From assembly GCF_026210795.1 (NCBI RefSeq), contig NC_089436.1, positions 5,084,001-5,148,000 on the forward strand: 64,000 bases of DNA, read 5' to 3'. This DNA comes from Rhizophagus irregularis. Taxonomy: Eukaryota > Glomeromycota > Glomeromycetes > Glomerales > Glomeraceae. The position numbers and the translations under genes were made by a program. Position 1 is the stretch's first letter. Each line of letters opens with the position of its first letter. Below the pieces are notes generated by a model, which saw only the letters and a list, made by a program, of their open reading frames with translations, ran no database searches and was not told the DNA's origin. Shown here piece after piece: positions 1-11,289 of this stretch.

Positions 1-300
1 TTAGACCTGTTGTCCCAGATTTTTTCGTATTGCAAGGAAAGCTTTACAATATATCTAGTTACCTTCCTGCTATACATTTTTTGGTTAGACCTGGGTCGGA
101 TTTTTGGTTAGACTTCGCTGTCCCAGATTTTTTCGTATAGGAGGAAAAGCTTTAAAACATATCTAGTTGCCTTCCTGCTATACATTTTTGGTTAGACCTG
201 GGTTAGATTTTTGGTTAGACTTCGCTGTCCCAGATTTTTTCGTATAGCAGGAAAAGCTTTACAATATGTCTAGTTGCCTTCCTGTTAAAAATTTTTGGTT
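1..300. repeat. Tandem repeat, unit about 108 bp, nearly 3 copies
   Basis: The string tcccagattttttcgtat recurs at 13, 121 and 228, each followed by a diverged copy of the same roughly 108-bp unit that includes a gttagacctggg block. The array starts before the window edge. A further gttagacct and gctgtccc block occurs near 665-695, so the unit is also dispersed locally. Confidence 0.85.
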
Positions 301-301
301 A

Positions 302-445
302 GAGCATGAATGGCTTAAATTATCGAATGAATCCATTTTAGAGTATCATAAAAATAGTATGCCACAATGGATTGCTGAATCGTGCTATCAGTATTACAGA
401 CACTTCGTGTCCTTCATACCTTTAGCACTTATAAAGGCAATCTGA
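302..445 (+). pseudogene. Short coding-like fragment of unknown family
   Basis: One frame is open from inside the tandem repeat and runs to a TGA at 443-445. It reads as ordinary protein, with blocks such as EHEWLKLSNESILEY and MPQWIAESCYQYYR. There is no start codon and no clear splice site, so it is probably the last part of a truncated or repeat-interrupted gene. I do not recognise the family. The call rests only on amino-acid composition and an open frame of about 48 codons. Confidence 0.3.
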
Positions 446-530
446 TATAGCATAAAATTATGATACCCTGGAATAGATCTATGCGTGGTAATAATGTTTA
501 GGAATATATGATTTTAATCTTATCTACAAC

Positions 531-711
531 GTTTGGGGGTTCTTTTTTAGCTATCAAGTAATAACATATCGGGAATCAAGGTTATGTGGTCTGGGGATAG
601 AAAAACAGGTATAATGTTATCATATCAGAAATCAAGGCTAGGTGGTCTGGGGGTACACTAAATTATGGTTAGACCTATGTGATAGCCGCTGTCCCAGAAC
701 CCCCAAGTTTG
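531..711. repeat. Inverted repeat pair, possible small element
   Basis: The sequence ttgggggttct near 532 is mirrored by agaacccccaa near 696, bounding about 180 bp. Inside are two diverged direct copies of a block containing atatcagaaatcaaggctaggtggtctggggg. This may be a small non-autonomous element, but no convincing target duplication was seen. Confidence 0.4.
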
Positions 712-894
712 TCCTACTTCAGCAGCCATCGTTTTTTTGTTGTTTATACAACATTTATTTATAATACTTTCTTTTTTTTTATTTCTTTTAAAAAATAAAA
801 TTTATTAAAATATACGATAACTGAATATATGGTGAAAAGGTATTATAATATTATTTTTCTAATAAAACTAATAAAAAAAGGTCATATTGCTAAA

Positions 895-1182
895 TATCAC
901 CAGCGGTGATTTATATCATCACCGCTTAATTCCGGTCAAAAATTACAATTTGGCCAGAGTTTAAAATGCCAGTTTATAATTTTTGCCGGAGTTAAAAAGA
1001 TATTGATCGCAAAAAATTTAAAATCAAAATTTTGCGTTTTTCTTGCCTTTTTGACCTTAGATAAATTTACGTATAGAATGACTGTTTAATATGTGTAATT
1101 AATTAATTAATATCAATCTTATAAAATTAATTTTAAAAATCGGACGGTGAAAATCACCAATGGCGACAATCATCACTGGTGA
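895..1182. mobile_element. Putative MITE with imperfect terminal inverted repeats
   Basis: The left end tatcaccagcggtgat and the right end atcatcactggtga are imperfect inverted copies. Each end also forms its own hairpin: agcggtgat with atcaccgct on the left, and ggtga with tcacc on the right. Length near 290 bp and the lack of coding sequence fit a non-autonomous DNA element. Superfamily unknown. Confidence 0.45.
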
Positions 1183-2510
1183 CTGACATTTTCAAAAAAA
1201 ATACTTAAAATATTATATTTTCGTTAAAAAGTACTTTATTTCATTAAAAAATACTTTATTTTCATAAAAAAATACTTTATTTCATTAATGAAACTAATAT
1301 TAAGCAAAAGTATTACCTATTGTTAAAAAAGTTCAGTACATATAAGATAAAGAATTGTGAATTTGTTTAAAGGTACTTAGATTTTTTTTCATCAAAAAAA
1401 CGGGCATGAGATAAAATGTTACATAATTATAAAAATAGTAACAACTAAGCCACCGATGTGGCTTCCTGATGAATTTGTAGGAGTTACCATTTTAAATATC
1501 TGGAAATGAAATCTATTGTGAATCAGTGCGATAAATATATTCATTTCTAAATCTTGTAAAAAAGATAATTAAAATTTTGACAGAAATTAAGTGAGCGCAA
1601 ACTAATGCTAAAAAATTAATAACTGATAATTCAGCGTGTGACCAAGACTCCATCACATGGTTATCGATTTCTCAATATATCATATACCGTATATACAGTA
1701 TTATCATATCTGTCAACTTCTTTATTGAACCTTTAGGTTTTGCCTGGAAAGATTCACCCTTCAATGTCAACAAGCGGAGAGGGAGGATATTTATTGCACA
1801 CATTTTTTTTTTTTTTGAAATGTTTGATTTAATCAATCTAAAAAAAATATATTAGTATATTTGATTATTTTTGTCAAAAAGTTCATTATAAAACAATAAA
1901 TGCAGAAAACTAGATAGAGTAATATGATTTGAAATCATTAATTTCCTGAATTTTCCATTTTAGAAATGTATGATATAGAGCATTCAAAATTCGTTGATTT
2001 TCAAAAATAAATGAAGTTAATGAAAATTACAAAAGAACTCGATTTTGATATAGATACGCAGAAGTAATTTAAAGCATTAAATAAAATAAATTAAAATGGA
2101 TTAAATTCATTTTTTTAAGATAAAAATATTTAGGTTATTAGACTCACAAGAATCACCGTTAAATAATCTGTAGTAACAAGTAAACTTTTAAATTAATTTC
2201 AATAATAGACATTGCGCAGATTTTTAACTTTTCTCTATTTGAAAATAGGAGAAGGAAAAATGGTTAAAAGAATAAAACCAAACGTTGGAATAGTTATAAA
2301 TAGTAAAATTCCATCAAAGTAGGGTTAGTTGTATTATTATTTTTATTGTTTTAACTCCAATTGTACGCATAATATCGTTATCAAATAATAAATTAATGAA
2401 TAAGTTTGTTAAACATGAAAACTTTATTATTTTATTAGTTTGCACAAAAGTATTTTTAGCACAGTATATTATGAATCAGTCGATTTAATCAACAAGAAAG
2501 TAAATATTAT
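1183..2510. other. AT-rich non-coding stretch
   Basis: Homopolymer runs and short scattered AT-rich repeats only. I see no coding frame, RNA gene or transposon terminus. The last part is the 3' flank of the F-box gene. Confidence 0.6.
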
Positions 2511-3947
2511 TTAACTTATTATAATTTGTTCAAATTTTTTAATAATACCCAACTTTTTATATTTTTCAATTACTTCCATATTTTCGTTTTCAACCTTGTT
2601 TTCCTCAATAATAAAAGTAAATGATCTAAATGGTACACGATCTTTCCAAATAATAAAAAAAGATTCCAATTCCATCGGAAAGATATTTGATTCACCTAAT
2701 CTTTCTATTATATGCAATTCATGAAAATTTTTTGGTGAAAAATTAGAAATAATTTCCAATACTACATTTACTTTCAAGTGGCATCTATAACACATAACTT
2801 TAAGCTTTTCTAATTGCTTACAATTATTTAAAATTTCTTTTAATTCTTCTACTTCATAAATTTTAACATATAAATATTTTATTTTTAAACAAAATTTTGC
2901 TATGGTTATAATTAATAATGTATCACATGAATAACATTCAAGACATTCTAAATTTTTTCCATTATTTTTTAAAAATATAATTAATGATTCAAATGAATCT
3001 CCATAATGAATTCTTAAACTTCTTAATTTTGGAAAAATAGCATATTTTAATTCTTTATAATCTTTACTGTAATCAACTGATAAAAAGAGTTTTTGTAAAT
3101 TTATTAATTCAGTAATAAATGATAATGGGCTTTCATTATAAATTCCCCTTAAATAAAATTTTGTTATAGTATTATAATGCTTCTTTAATGAAGGAATAAT
3201 CCCTTTCCAATATGTATTATCATAAATAGTTATTATTTTTAATTCTTTTAAACAATTTTGTGAATATATTAATTCCATTAATTCATTTTCGCTTCCTATA
3301 ACATCTTCTTAATAAAAAATATGTAATGATTGTATATTATGACATATTTTTGATAATTGATGAAAAAATTTTGATTCTACACTACTTGTACAACTTAATT
3401 TTGTAAGATTTTTTAAACAATCTCTTGCTCCAGAAAGATTAATAAGAGTTATATTTTTTGGAGTTTCTGTTTTATTCTCATAAGTATCTTCAAAACTATA
3501 ATCTAATCTCTTTAAATTATTAATCTTATTCATATACATTTTTAATATTTCTTTTATTACCAATTCTTTATTTTCATCATTATTATTCATGATTTTTGTT
3601 TGTTGTTGATTTTTAAAATAAAATATTATCATTCTACCAATATCACCAATTGAAAGTGATTTACAAAATGATACATAATTAAATAATGGAGGTTTTGAAG
3701 TCGGAGTTGGAATAATAATTCCTCTCTTATATAAAAGGCATTTTGACTCATTAGGAAGACAAGCAATTAGAGTACTCAAAATTTGTGATGATGCATCCGA
3801 TCGAAGTTTGAAATTCCAAATATTTCTCCATAAAACTTTAACAGTAACTTCACAAAAAAAATAGTTAACAAATAAACATGAATATAAAGTATCTTTATCA
3901 TTCTCTAAAGATTCTAAAACTTCTTCAATATAAAGTTGATAAGGCAT
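2511..3947 (-). pseudogene. F-box/LRR-type protein with one premature stop
   Basis: Two reading frames (3947-3309 and 3278-2511) are one gene: between them lie a TAA at 3309-3311 and ten sense codons, all in the same frame. The complete frame would be about 478 residues. The N-terminus (YIEEVLESLENDKDTLYSCL, then a block with VLWRNIW) is like fungal F-box domains, which recruit substrates to SCF ubiquitin ligases through Skp1. The rest consists of leucine-rich, LRR-like segments (for example LKELKIITIYDNTYW and LKYLYV) as in F-box receptor proteins. No intron is needed. The F-box assignment comes from family resemblance; the substrate is unknown. The gene is either inactivated by a single nonsense change or affected by a sequence error. 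Confidence 0.75.
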
Positions 3948-4217
3948 TTTATTTTTTTAATAGAATAAGAGAATATGATAAGAATATAGGATATGAGTAT
4001 AAGAAAAGAGTTATTTATAAGATAAGAGTTTAAGTGTAAGATATTTATATGGTGTGCGTGTTGTGCGTCGGGCGTTCTTGACGTACAGTGGGGTGTACGA
4101 TATTAACGTACGAACTGGGAATCCACACGGTACAGTAAGAAGGAGCAAAATGAGTCATTATTTTTGCATGTATTAACATGATATCACTACCTCATTATGA
4201 CTATTAATAAAAAATGA

Positions 4218-4344
4218 TTTACCGTATTTTGCGGTATATAAGCACCCTTTTTGCACTTAATGCCGGCCAAGATCCTCAATTCTGGCAAAAATCGGCATAA
4301 TTTTTGGCCAGGGTGCTTATTTTCGAACCGCACCATACAGTATA
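4218..4344. mobile_element. Putative MITE, about 127 bp, with TIRs
   Basis: The left end reads accgtattttgcggtat followed by ataagcaccct; the right end carries agggtgcttattt followed by aaccgcaccatacagta, its imperfect inverse over about 30 bp. The interior contains gccggcc, also found in the element near 46652. Flanking TA dinucleotides would suit a Tc1/mariner-type element, but this is not proven. Confidence 0.6.
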
Positions 4345-4503
4345 TCGTTTGCATAAGTAAATTCTCATATAAAGTATGATAATATTTATAAAGATCGTGA
4401 ATCACAGTCAAATCATATAATTTGCAATATACTGTAAAATTAAATATAAGTTATGCAAGTGTATGTAGTTGTATTAGTAAATCTGAAAATCAATCATCAT
4501 TTA

Positions 4504-4656
4504 CCAGTTCATAATTGATTGAACGGGATATTTGGTCATAAATTTTGCGAGTAGACAAAAATACTGACCTAATGTTTATCAATCAAACCAACTTAAAATT
4601 GAACTTTGATCATGAGATTAGTGTAACCCGACCAAAAAAGAACAATTATGAACTGG
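4504..4656. mobile_element. Putative MITE, 153 bp
   Basis: The 14-bp block ccagttcataattg at the left end is exactly inverted as caattatgaactgg at the right end. The 153-bp interior is non-coding. A 61-codon frame that overlaps it is therefore not treated as a gene. Confidence 0.6.
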
Positions 4657-4825
4657 CCTACTGTCACTATGATCAGTATGATGTAATATTGTCAGAGCAT
4701 TTTAATATTACTAATAAATGTGGTAAATAAGTATATTAATAATAAAAGAAAGTTAATTTTGCTTTATTTTTACTATTACTTATTTAATATTTGTATTACA
4801 AAGTGATGGCTATGACTCAAAATAT

Positions 4826-7800
4826 TTAATAATCTAATTCAGATTTTACAATCCACTCCTTAACACCATCAATAATACTATTTGCCTCATGTAACTTGCT
4901 TTCCAACCATTCAATATCTGCTTCCTTATGTTTAACTGAATTCTCAGTTATCGATAATGATTCTAATGCCAATTTGATATTTTCATTGTAGATGCATCTA
5001 AAAAAAATTCATTGAATTTAGATTAGTATAATAAAAAAAAATAATAGTGTATAGCACTGGCCTATATAAATCACTGTAAAGTAAATACAAACTTTAGTTC
5101 TTCCTTCAGGTCCAAACAAATTTCAAGCTCTTCCTCATCTGTCAAGCGATTTCTGATCATTTTTTGCAACTTATTATCAATTTTATCCAATTTGTTCTGC
5201 AACTTAGTCAGTTCTAGAATTATATCTACCATCGAACCTTTCAAGAGCATATTATACTTGCATACTATTTTTTTTCCTTTCTGCTTTATAGCAATCTCCC
5301 AATAAGATGCATTCTGGCAAAAATCCTTTATATCATAGTAAATCTTATCCAAAGTCGAGTTGCGACCAATTTGATGAGATTTCTTTTGATTATATACTTG
5401 GCAGAACCAAGTTTGGATTTTTTTAGCTGCTTCTTTAGCTTCAGCGGAATTATAGATCTTTCTGAGCCATTCTTGAATTTCTACAGAAAATTGATTACTA
5501 TTTTCGTCTTCATTGTCATCATTATTAACGGACATTAGACTAGTGTTTTGCTCAGCTCTTTGTAGTGGAACTTGTTTTTCTGATATTGTAGTAGCAGTGA
5601 CTCTTTTCTCAATAGCTATTGGAGATTTGATCTGTCGAAGTGCTGAACGAAATCCTTTAATAGAATTATATGTTAGTTTTACAATCTTTTCTGAATTATA
5701 AATTTTTGGCGTGGCTCCTTGTTGATATTGGACGAAAACTAAAGAATCACAACCAGTCTCTTTGAGGTCATTGTGCAAAAATATCTTAAGGTCTGCTGTT
5801 GCATTGATTTCCAAGTACTTTATGAGTTTTATAGAATAAACGTCTTTACTCAGACACTTAAAAAATTTTGTAATTTTTGGCATAATGGTAGATTCATTCA
5901 AGCCAATGAGGACTAAAAGCCGTATTAAGCAAAGGATAATTGTTAAATAAACATTTTCCTTATAAAGTAGTTGATTAATTAGCTGCTGTATTTGATTGAA
6001 GGATTTCTCAAGTTCAGACGGATATTTTTTTCTATATGAAGCATATCTATGATCTGGTATGAGTGGCTTCACGGTAAATGTATCAAAATAATTAATCAGG
6101 TAAGATCTAGGAATGTAAAAATTGTAATGTTTGGAGCCATTTGCAAAAACCAAAGCTGTTGTGAACTCCATGAGAGAAACAAGGTCACTAAAAGCACCAG
6201 TTGTAATATTACCAAAATCATCATATGTAATCATATTAACTTTATCGGCCTTGTTTATGGCATAATTAATAAATTCCCTTGCGTTTGTGATTGCAGGGAT
6301 CACCTGATCAGAATAGAGACAAGAAAAGAACTGTGAAAGTCTATTTCCTACTGGAATCGCATTTTGGTTATTTCCATTATAATACTCAAACCTGACCGAT
6401 AATTCATCAGGATGTGCAAGGTTTTTAATCTTTTTCATCTCCCAATTGAACTTATTAATACCCCATTTGTAATATAGTTGTTGAAAAATAAACACACACT
6501 TTAACATGACTTCAAAGTTATTGGGATTCTCAAAGATATCAAACAACCATATTTTGTAAGCCAAATTAATAAATCCGTTACGCGTTTGTTTAGGAAGTTC
6601 ATTAAGCACCATGTTAGTAACTTCCGGACAGCTCGTCTGCGGTGATTGATAACGTATATGAATTTTAACTAGTCTTTCAGCCCACCATCTTTGTGCACCA
6701 AGAACTTGTTCACTTTGTTCTTCTTTAAGGAGTCTACGATGGTAAAATATATCTAACTGTCGCATAACGGTGTACTGCAAACATGCAAGTTTTAGACGTT
6801 TATGCAAAACTGATGGTGTTGGAACCACATGATGATATCTGCAATTTGATTTTTGACAGGATGTATATTTATAACAGATATGAATACCTATATCTGGAAT
6901 ATCTCTACCATCCTGACCAGCCTTTAATATACACTTGAAGATATATTCGACAAGGAACTGCAAAATTGCCTTGTGCACATCAAACACATTACAAACTTGC
7001 CAATTGTCCATGTTTTCTGATGCATCTCCAATATTAATAAGATAGACAAGTGGATTCTTGAGATGAATTTTACGTTTCTGCTGACGATCATCTACTTTGA
7101 TTACAGAAAAAATTTCTTCAAAGTTCATATGTGTACTACTGATGTTTATAACTTTTTGAGGTTGGGTCATAATATTTATATATGAAAAGGAGATTTCACA
7201 CAACCTTAACAGATATTGCAATCGGTTATGCCAATATTCAGCTTGAATATGTGATTGCGGACGAATTTGTAGCCACACATACACTGCATAAAATTCAGCA
7301 ACAAATTCTTTGCGAGCTCTGAAAAATTGTATACATTCATGAACTTTACTGAAATTCTTGTTTAAGTAAGCGAGATATAATTCAAATTCTTCTATCAGGT
7401 TCATCCACTGGACAGTTTTTTTTAGTGATTTTGATGATTTTGATTTTATTTCAGCTATGAAATTTGGAAGGTTGTCCAACTCCTTTGTACTTTGATCAAA
7501 TGCATTTTTTAGTAAAGTGATTCTACATAAGTGCAAAAAGCATTTTAAAGACTCAATAACATTCTCATCATTAATTGAACGAATGAACATATAAGCAGCT
7601 TCTTCAAATCTACCACGTAATTGTAGATGTTTGGCGGCATCACGAAATTGTTTATTCTTAACATAAAACTCTAGAAGCTCTTCAAATGCATGCTCCTTCA
7701 GGAACTCAATTTTTTCCTTTTTTTTTGTAAAAAGCAAAAGTGCCTTTTCACTCATCTCTTTATTGTTCTCTCGACGATAAAAGATGTTGATCAAACGAAT

Positions 7801-8380
7801 AACGCGACGGGAAATTTTCTCGTCAATTTTCTGTCTATGACTTTATGATATTTTAACGTTAATTATTGTATAGCATTTACAGAGTAAACATAGATTGTCA
7901 TGAAATAGGCTTGCTTATCTTTTTATCAAATTAATTATTTTTCTATAACTACCACCTTTTTTATAAACATTAACGGCATCAGTATATCGCTCTAACTCTT
8001 CATATAATTTTCCTGCATCATCCCACATTTTAGCTTTTATGTAACACTGCACAGCAGGCTCATACATTTTCCCTTTGACATAACGATGACCCGCTTCTTT
8101 ATACATGTGAATATCCTAATTATTTATAAAATAGATATATTTAAGATAATTTTAATGCTTATTAATAGAGTCAGAATCAAAGTCTTACCTCATAGCATAA
8201 AGCTGCTTTAATAGGCCGAGAACATTCATCAAATGCCTCAGCGGCAGCTGTAAACTTTTGTTTTACTATTTTGTCATCAGAACCATTTACAAAGGAAGTC
8301 CTAGCAACATTCCGAAGATGATATGATTGAGCTAATTTACAACCAACTTCATTTCCGCTCTTTTTAAAGCAGATAATTGC
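4826..8380 (-). pseudogene. C-terminal TPR-like exons of the TRANK1-like helicase gene
   Basis: Four exons continue the helicase gene downstream: 8380-8189, 8115-7918, 7834-5075 and 4997-4826. The first two and the start of the third are TPR-like helical repeats (for example AVQCYIKAKMWDDAGKLYEE and QFRDAAKHLQLRGRFEEAA). The large third exon is mostly alpha-helical, with a Cys/His cluster (CYKYTSCQKSNCRYHH) that could bind zinc. The TGA ending the long frame at 5071-5073 is not the real terminus: a GTGATT donor after 5075 and a TTTTAG acceptor before 4997 join the frame to a final exon ending at a TAA at 4826-4828. The donor after the second exon reads ATAAGC instead of GTAAGC at 7918, which leaves an immediate stop at 7915-7917. 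This suggests loss of splicing. Function is inferred from the upstream helicase motifs. Confidence 0.75.
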
Positions 8381-8446
8381 CTAAAAAGTGATTATTAATT
8401 AGCCCAATTCATTGAACGTCATCAAATGTTTTGAAAGTGATTTTAC

Positions 8447-11289
8447 CTGTTCGTATTTTCGTTGTTCAAAATATTTTTTTCCTTCCTTATTCCATTCAGA
8501 TGGACTGCTTTTTTTAGTAAAGTTGGAAGAAAAATCGATTTCTTTCACGCTCTCTATCACTTTAACCAGCCCTTTTGATTTCCAGTAAGTCTGAATTGGC
8601 TCACTTAACTCAACATTTTCATCAAAAATCCAAAGATGTTCTCGAGCTCTAGTCACAGCAACATATAAATGTTTAAGTTCTGAGGAAAGGATATAATGCT
8701 CCTCATGGGAAAATGACTGAATCCCCTTAGAATATCCTTCCAAAGTGGAAAGAATTACCCGCCACTAATGATATGTATGTAAATTAATGTAAATTCAGTA
8801 AAATCTGATCCAAATAAAATAAAATATCTTGCCTTTAAAAGTGCGGGTGAATCAGTAAAGAAATTATACAATAACACATCATTAAATTCCATGCCTTTAG
8901 CCTCAAAAACTGTCAATACCAATCCAATATTTTCAATACTATTATTGTTTAGTTCTTTCAAACGTCGTTTGGATGCATCATCACGTACAATAATGACCTG
9001 ACTGGCACTGAATTCGATCAAATTAGACACTTGTTCACTTCCAGAAAAGACATCAGAAAAGAAGGTATCAGCTCTAAATCCTTTGAAAATGAAAGGTTGT
9101 GGACCGTCGACCACGCCCCGTTCTGGTAATAGTTTGTCAATAGAATCGGGAAAAAGATCGCTAAGGAGTTCAATCACTGACGCGGCAAGATTAAGGATTC
9201 CCTTGTGAGAACGATAATTAACATTTAGCTCGAATTTTTTTATAGTATTTTGTTGATTGTGATTCATAGGGTTCCGATCAAGTTCCCATTGATGCATTAG
9301 TGCGCGTAAATCTATATTTTGTTATTAAAGTTAGGAATGTAAATAAAGAAACAATAGATAGAAGGATAATACATACCCTGAAATCGGAAGGAGGATCCTC
9401 GGGCAATACATTGTGCTATGTCCCCAGCCATAAAAATGCTGTCAGCATGGTTAAAAAGCTTTAAAATAAGTGCGAAGTCAATGATTTGATTATCCTGGCA
9501 TTCATCAATATACACTTCATGAATGTGTAGGCCGCTGAGCATTCTTGTTTCAGCTGCATGCGAAATAGCTAGAGTTCTATAATAAAGAAAGAAAAATCAA
9601 ATTTACAAAATTCACTCAAAATTCAAATATTATTCAACCTTACCGGTCTGCTGAATCATAATCACCATTCCATCTTTTCATCTTTTCATACCGTTCAAAT
9701 AGATCATATATCTCATCACGATTGTAGCAGAACACTGGATATTTTTTGATGCTAACATTCCTGTATTCTTCCCTCGATAGGAAATCCACTTCAGAGTTCG
9801 TGCCCTTCAAAAATTTTCAGAAATAATAATTATTAAAAGCAAAAGCGTACTATAACAGTCACTGCACTATACCTTGATAATAGAAAACTCAGAGTAGACC
9901 AACTCGCACTTTAGTTTTGTTCTGTAATCATCGCTGAAATGAGGCCAGTACTTTTCTTTAAAAAGATTATAATTAACAAAGTGAGCCCATAAATGGTTTG
10001 ATTCCTCCTCTTCGTTATCATGTTCATCATCATCTGCATTATTCTCTTGTTGTATGGTCAGCTTTCGAGCATCAATGCCATAGGTTCCTAAAAGCATTTC
10101 AGAAAACTTTTCATAGGTAATGAATAATGGGAAATGATGGTCCTTGAGCATGCAAAACAAATTTGGAATTTTTTTTAACTCCTCCTTCTCATCATCTTCT
10201 TCACGCATGTTATTATCAATTGCCTCATTATTTTCATCGATTTCTTTCCTTTTCCTTACTTTCTCCTTTATTTTCTCACCAAGTTCATTCCTTGACATCT
10301 TAACTCCAGTTAACATTGCAGAATTTTTTAGTTGATTGAAATGTTCTTTTACTCTCCAGAATAGATTGTAGCTCACAGTAATAAATATCTGCCTTCTACA
10401 AAAATTCTCATTATCATCATTTGAGGATGGTACCTTGTAAAGTTGATTTGCTAAGTATGAAGCAAGCTGTCTAAATACGATACATGTCATCTTACCAGTC
10501 CCTAAATATGGGTTATACAAAATAAAATAGAAATCAACAGACATTAGTCATTCATTCTTAGTTAAAATCGATGAACTAGATTACTAGATTACTTACCTGA
10601 TCGACCAATTACAATCGCTGACGTAAGATTGGTAATTATTTCATGTTCAATCTTAGATACCTGAAAAGTGAAGTCAGAGCCGTCTAGGCCTCTAGGGCGA
10701 GTGACCAGATAAATTCTGCAATAAAAAAAAAAGAAATTTATTTTAGTTGTGAAAATTTGCTTTTAATCTAAATATTTACATAATAATGACATATTATACC
10801 TTTGAGAAAGGAAAGAATTTATTTGTGACAAGCATCTTATGAACCTCTAGCATTTTATCATCATCTATACCAAAATCTTCATTATCTTCATTGGCATTTA
10901 TTGTATTTTCCGCATCTTCAACTTTCTTTAATAAAATAACATTTTCTCTGTCCCCACCAAATATTTTTGGCAAAACAATATTGTTTTCATTATCTAGGAT
11001 TTCGCACTTACTATTGTGTTCATCGGTGTAGGCATCATGAATTGTTACAAGGTTATCTAATACCCTTTGAATCTGTTCTGGTTTAGAAGAAACGGTCCAA
11101 ACCTTAACAAGTTGCGTGTATGAATAGCGGCGAATAGAGAACTCATAATCAACATCCCAGAGAATTCTCAAATTTTCACTGTCAGGTCCCGAAAGCACTA
11201 CCTCATAGACAGGAATGTCATGAGAGGGTATCTTTTGACGAAGTTTGTACTTGTCCCATACGCCAGATGATATATGTTTAAGTGTTTTC
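8447..11289 (-). pseudogene. TRANK1-like UvrD/SF1 helicase core, multi-exon
   Basis: Exons 11289-10800, 10715-10597, 10501-9873, 9804-9644, 9576-9377, 9311-8833 and 8764-8447 assemble a superfamily 1 helicase. Seen in order are motif I GRSGTGKM (split by the intron 10596-10502), motif II YIDECQD, motif III GDIAQCI, motif IV NYRSH, motif V VLTVFEAKGMEF and motif VI VAVTRAREHLW. This is the UvrD/Rep layout with the DExQD variant typical of TPR-and-ankyrin (TRANK1-like) proteins expanded in Rhizophagus. The role is presumably ATP-driven nucleic-acid unwinding or signalling; the substrate is unknown. The intron 8832-8765 has a GC donor. The frame across 10800/10715 needs a one-base shift, so the gene was probably decaying already. 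Its upstream end is cut by the hAT insertion. Confidence 0.8.

Noticed and set aside
4545..4730. 61-codon plus-strand frame
   Set aside because: Most of it lies inside the 153-bp MITE with exact inverted ends.
5071..5073. TGA as the terminus of the helicase gene
   Set aside because: A GTGATT donor just before it and an acceptor at 4998 join the frame to a further coherent 57-codon exon.
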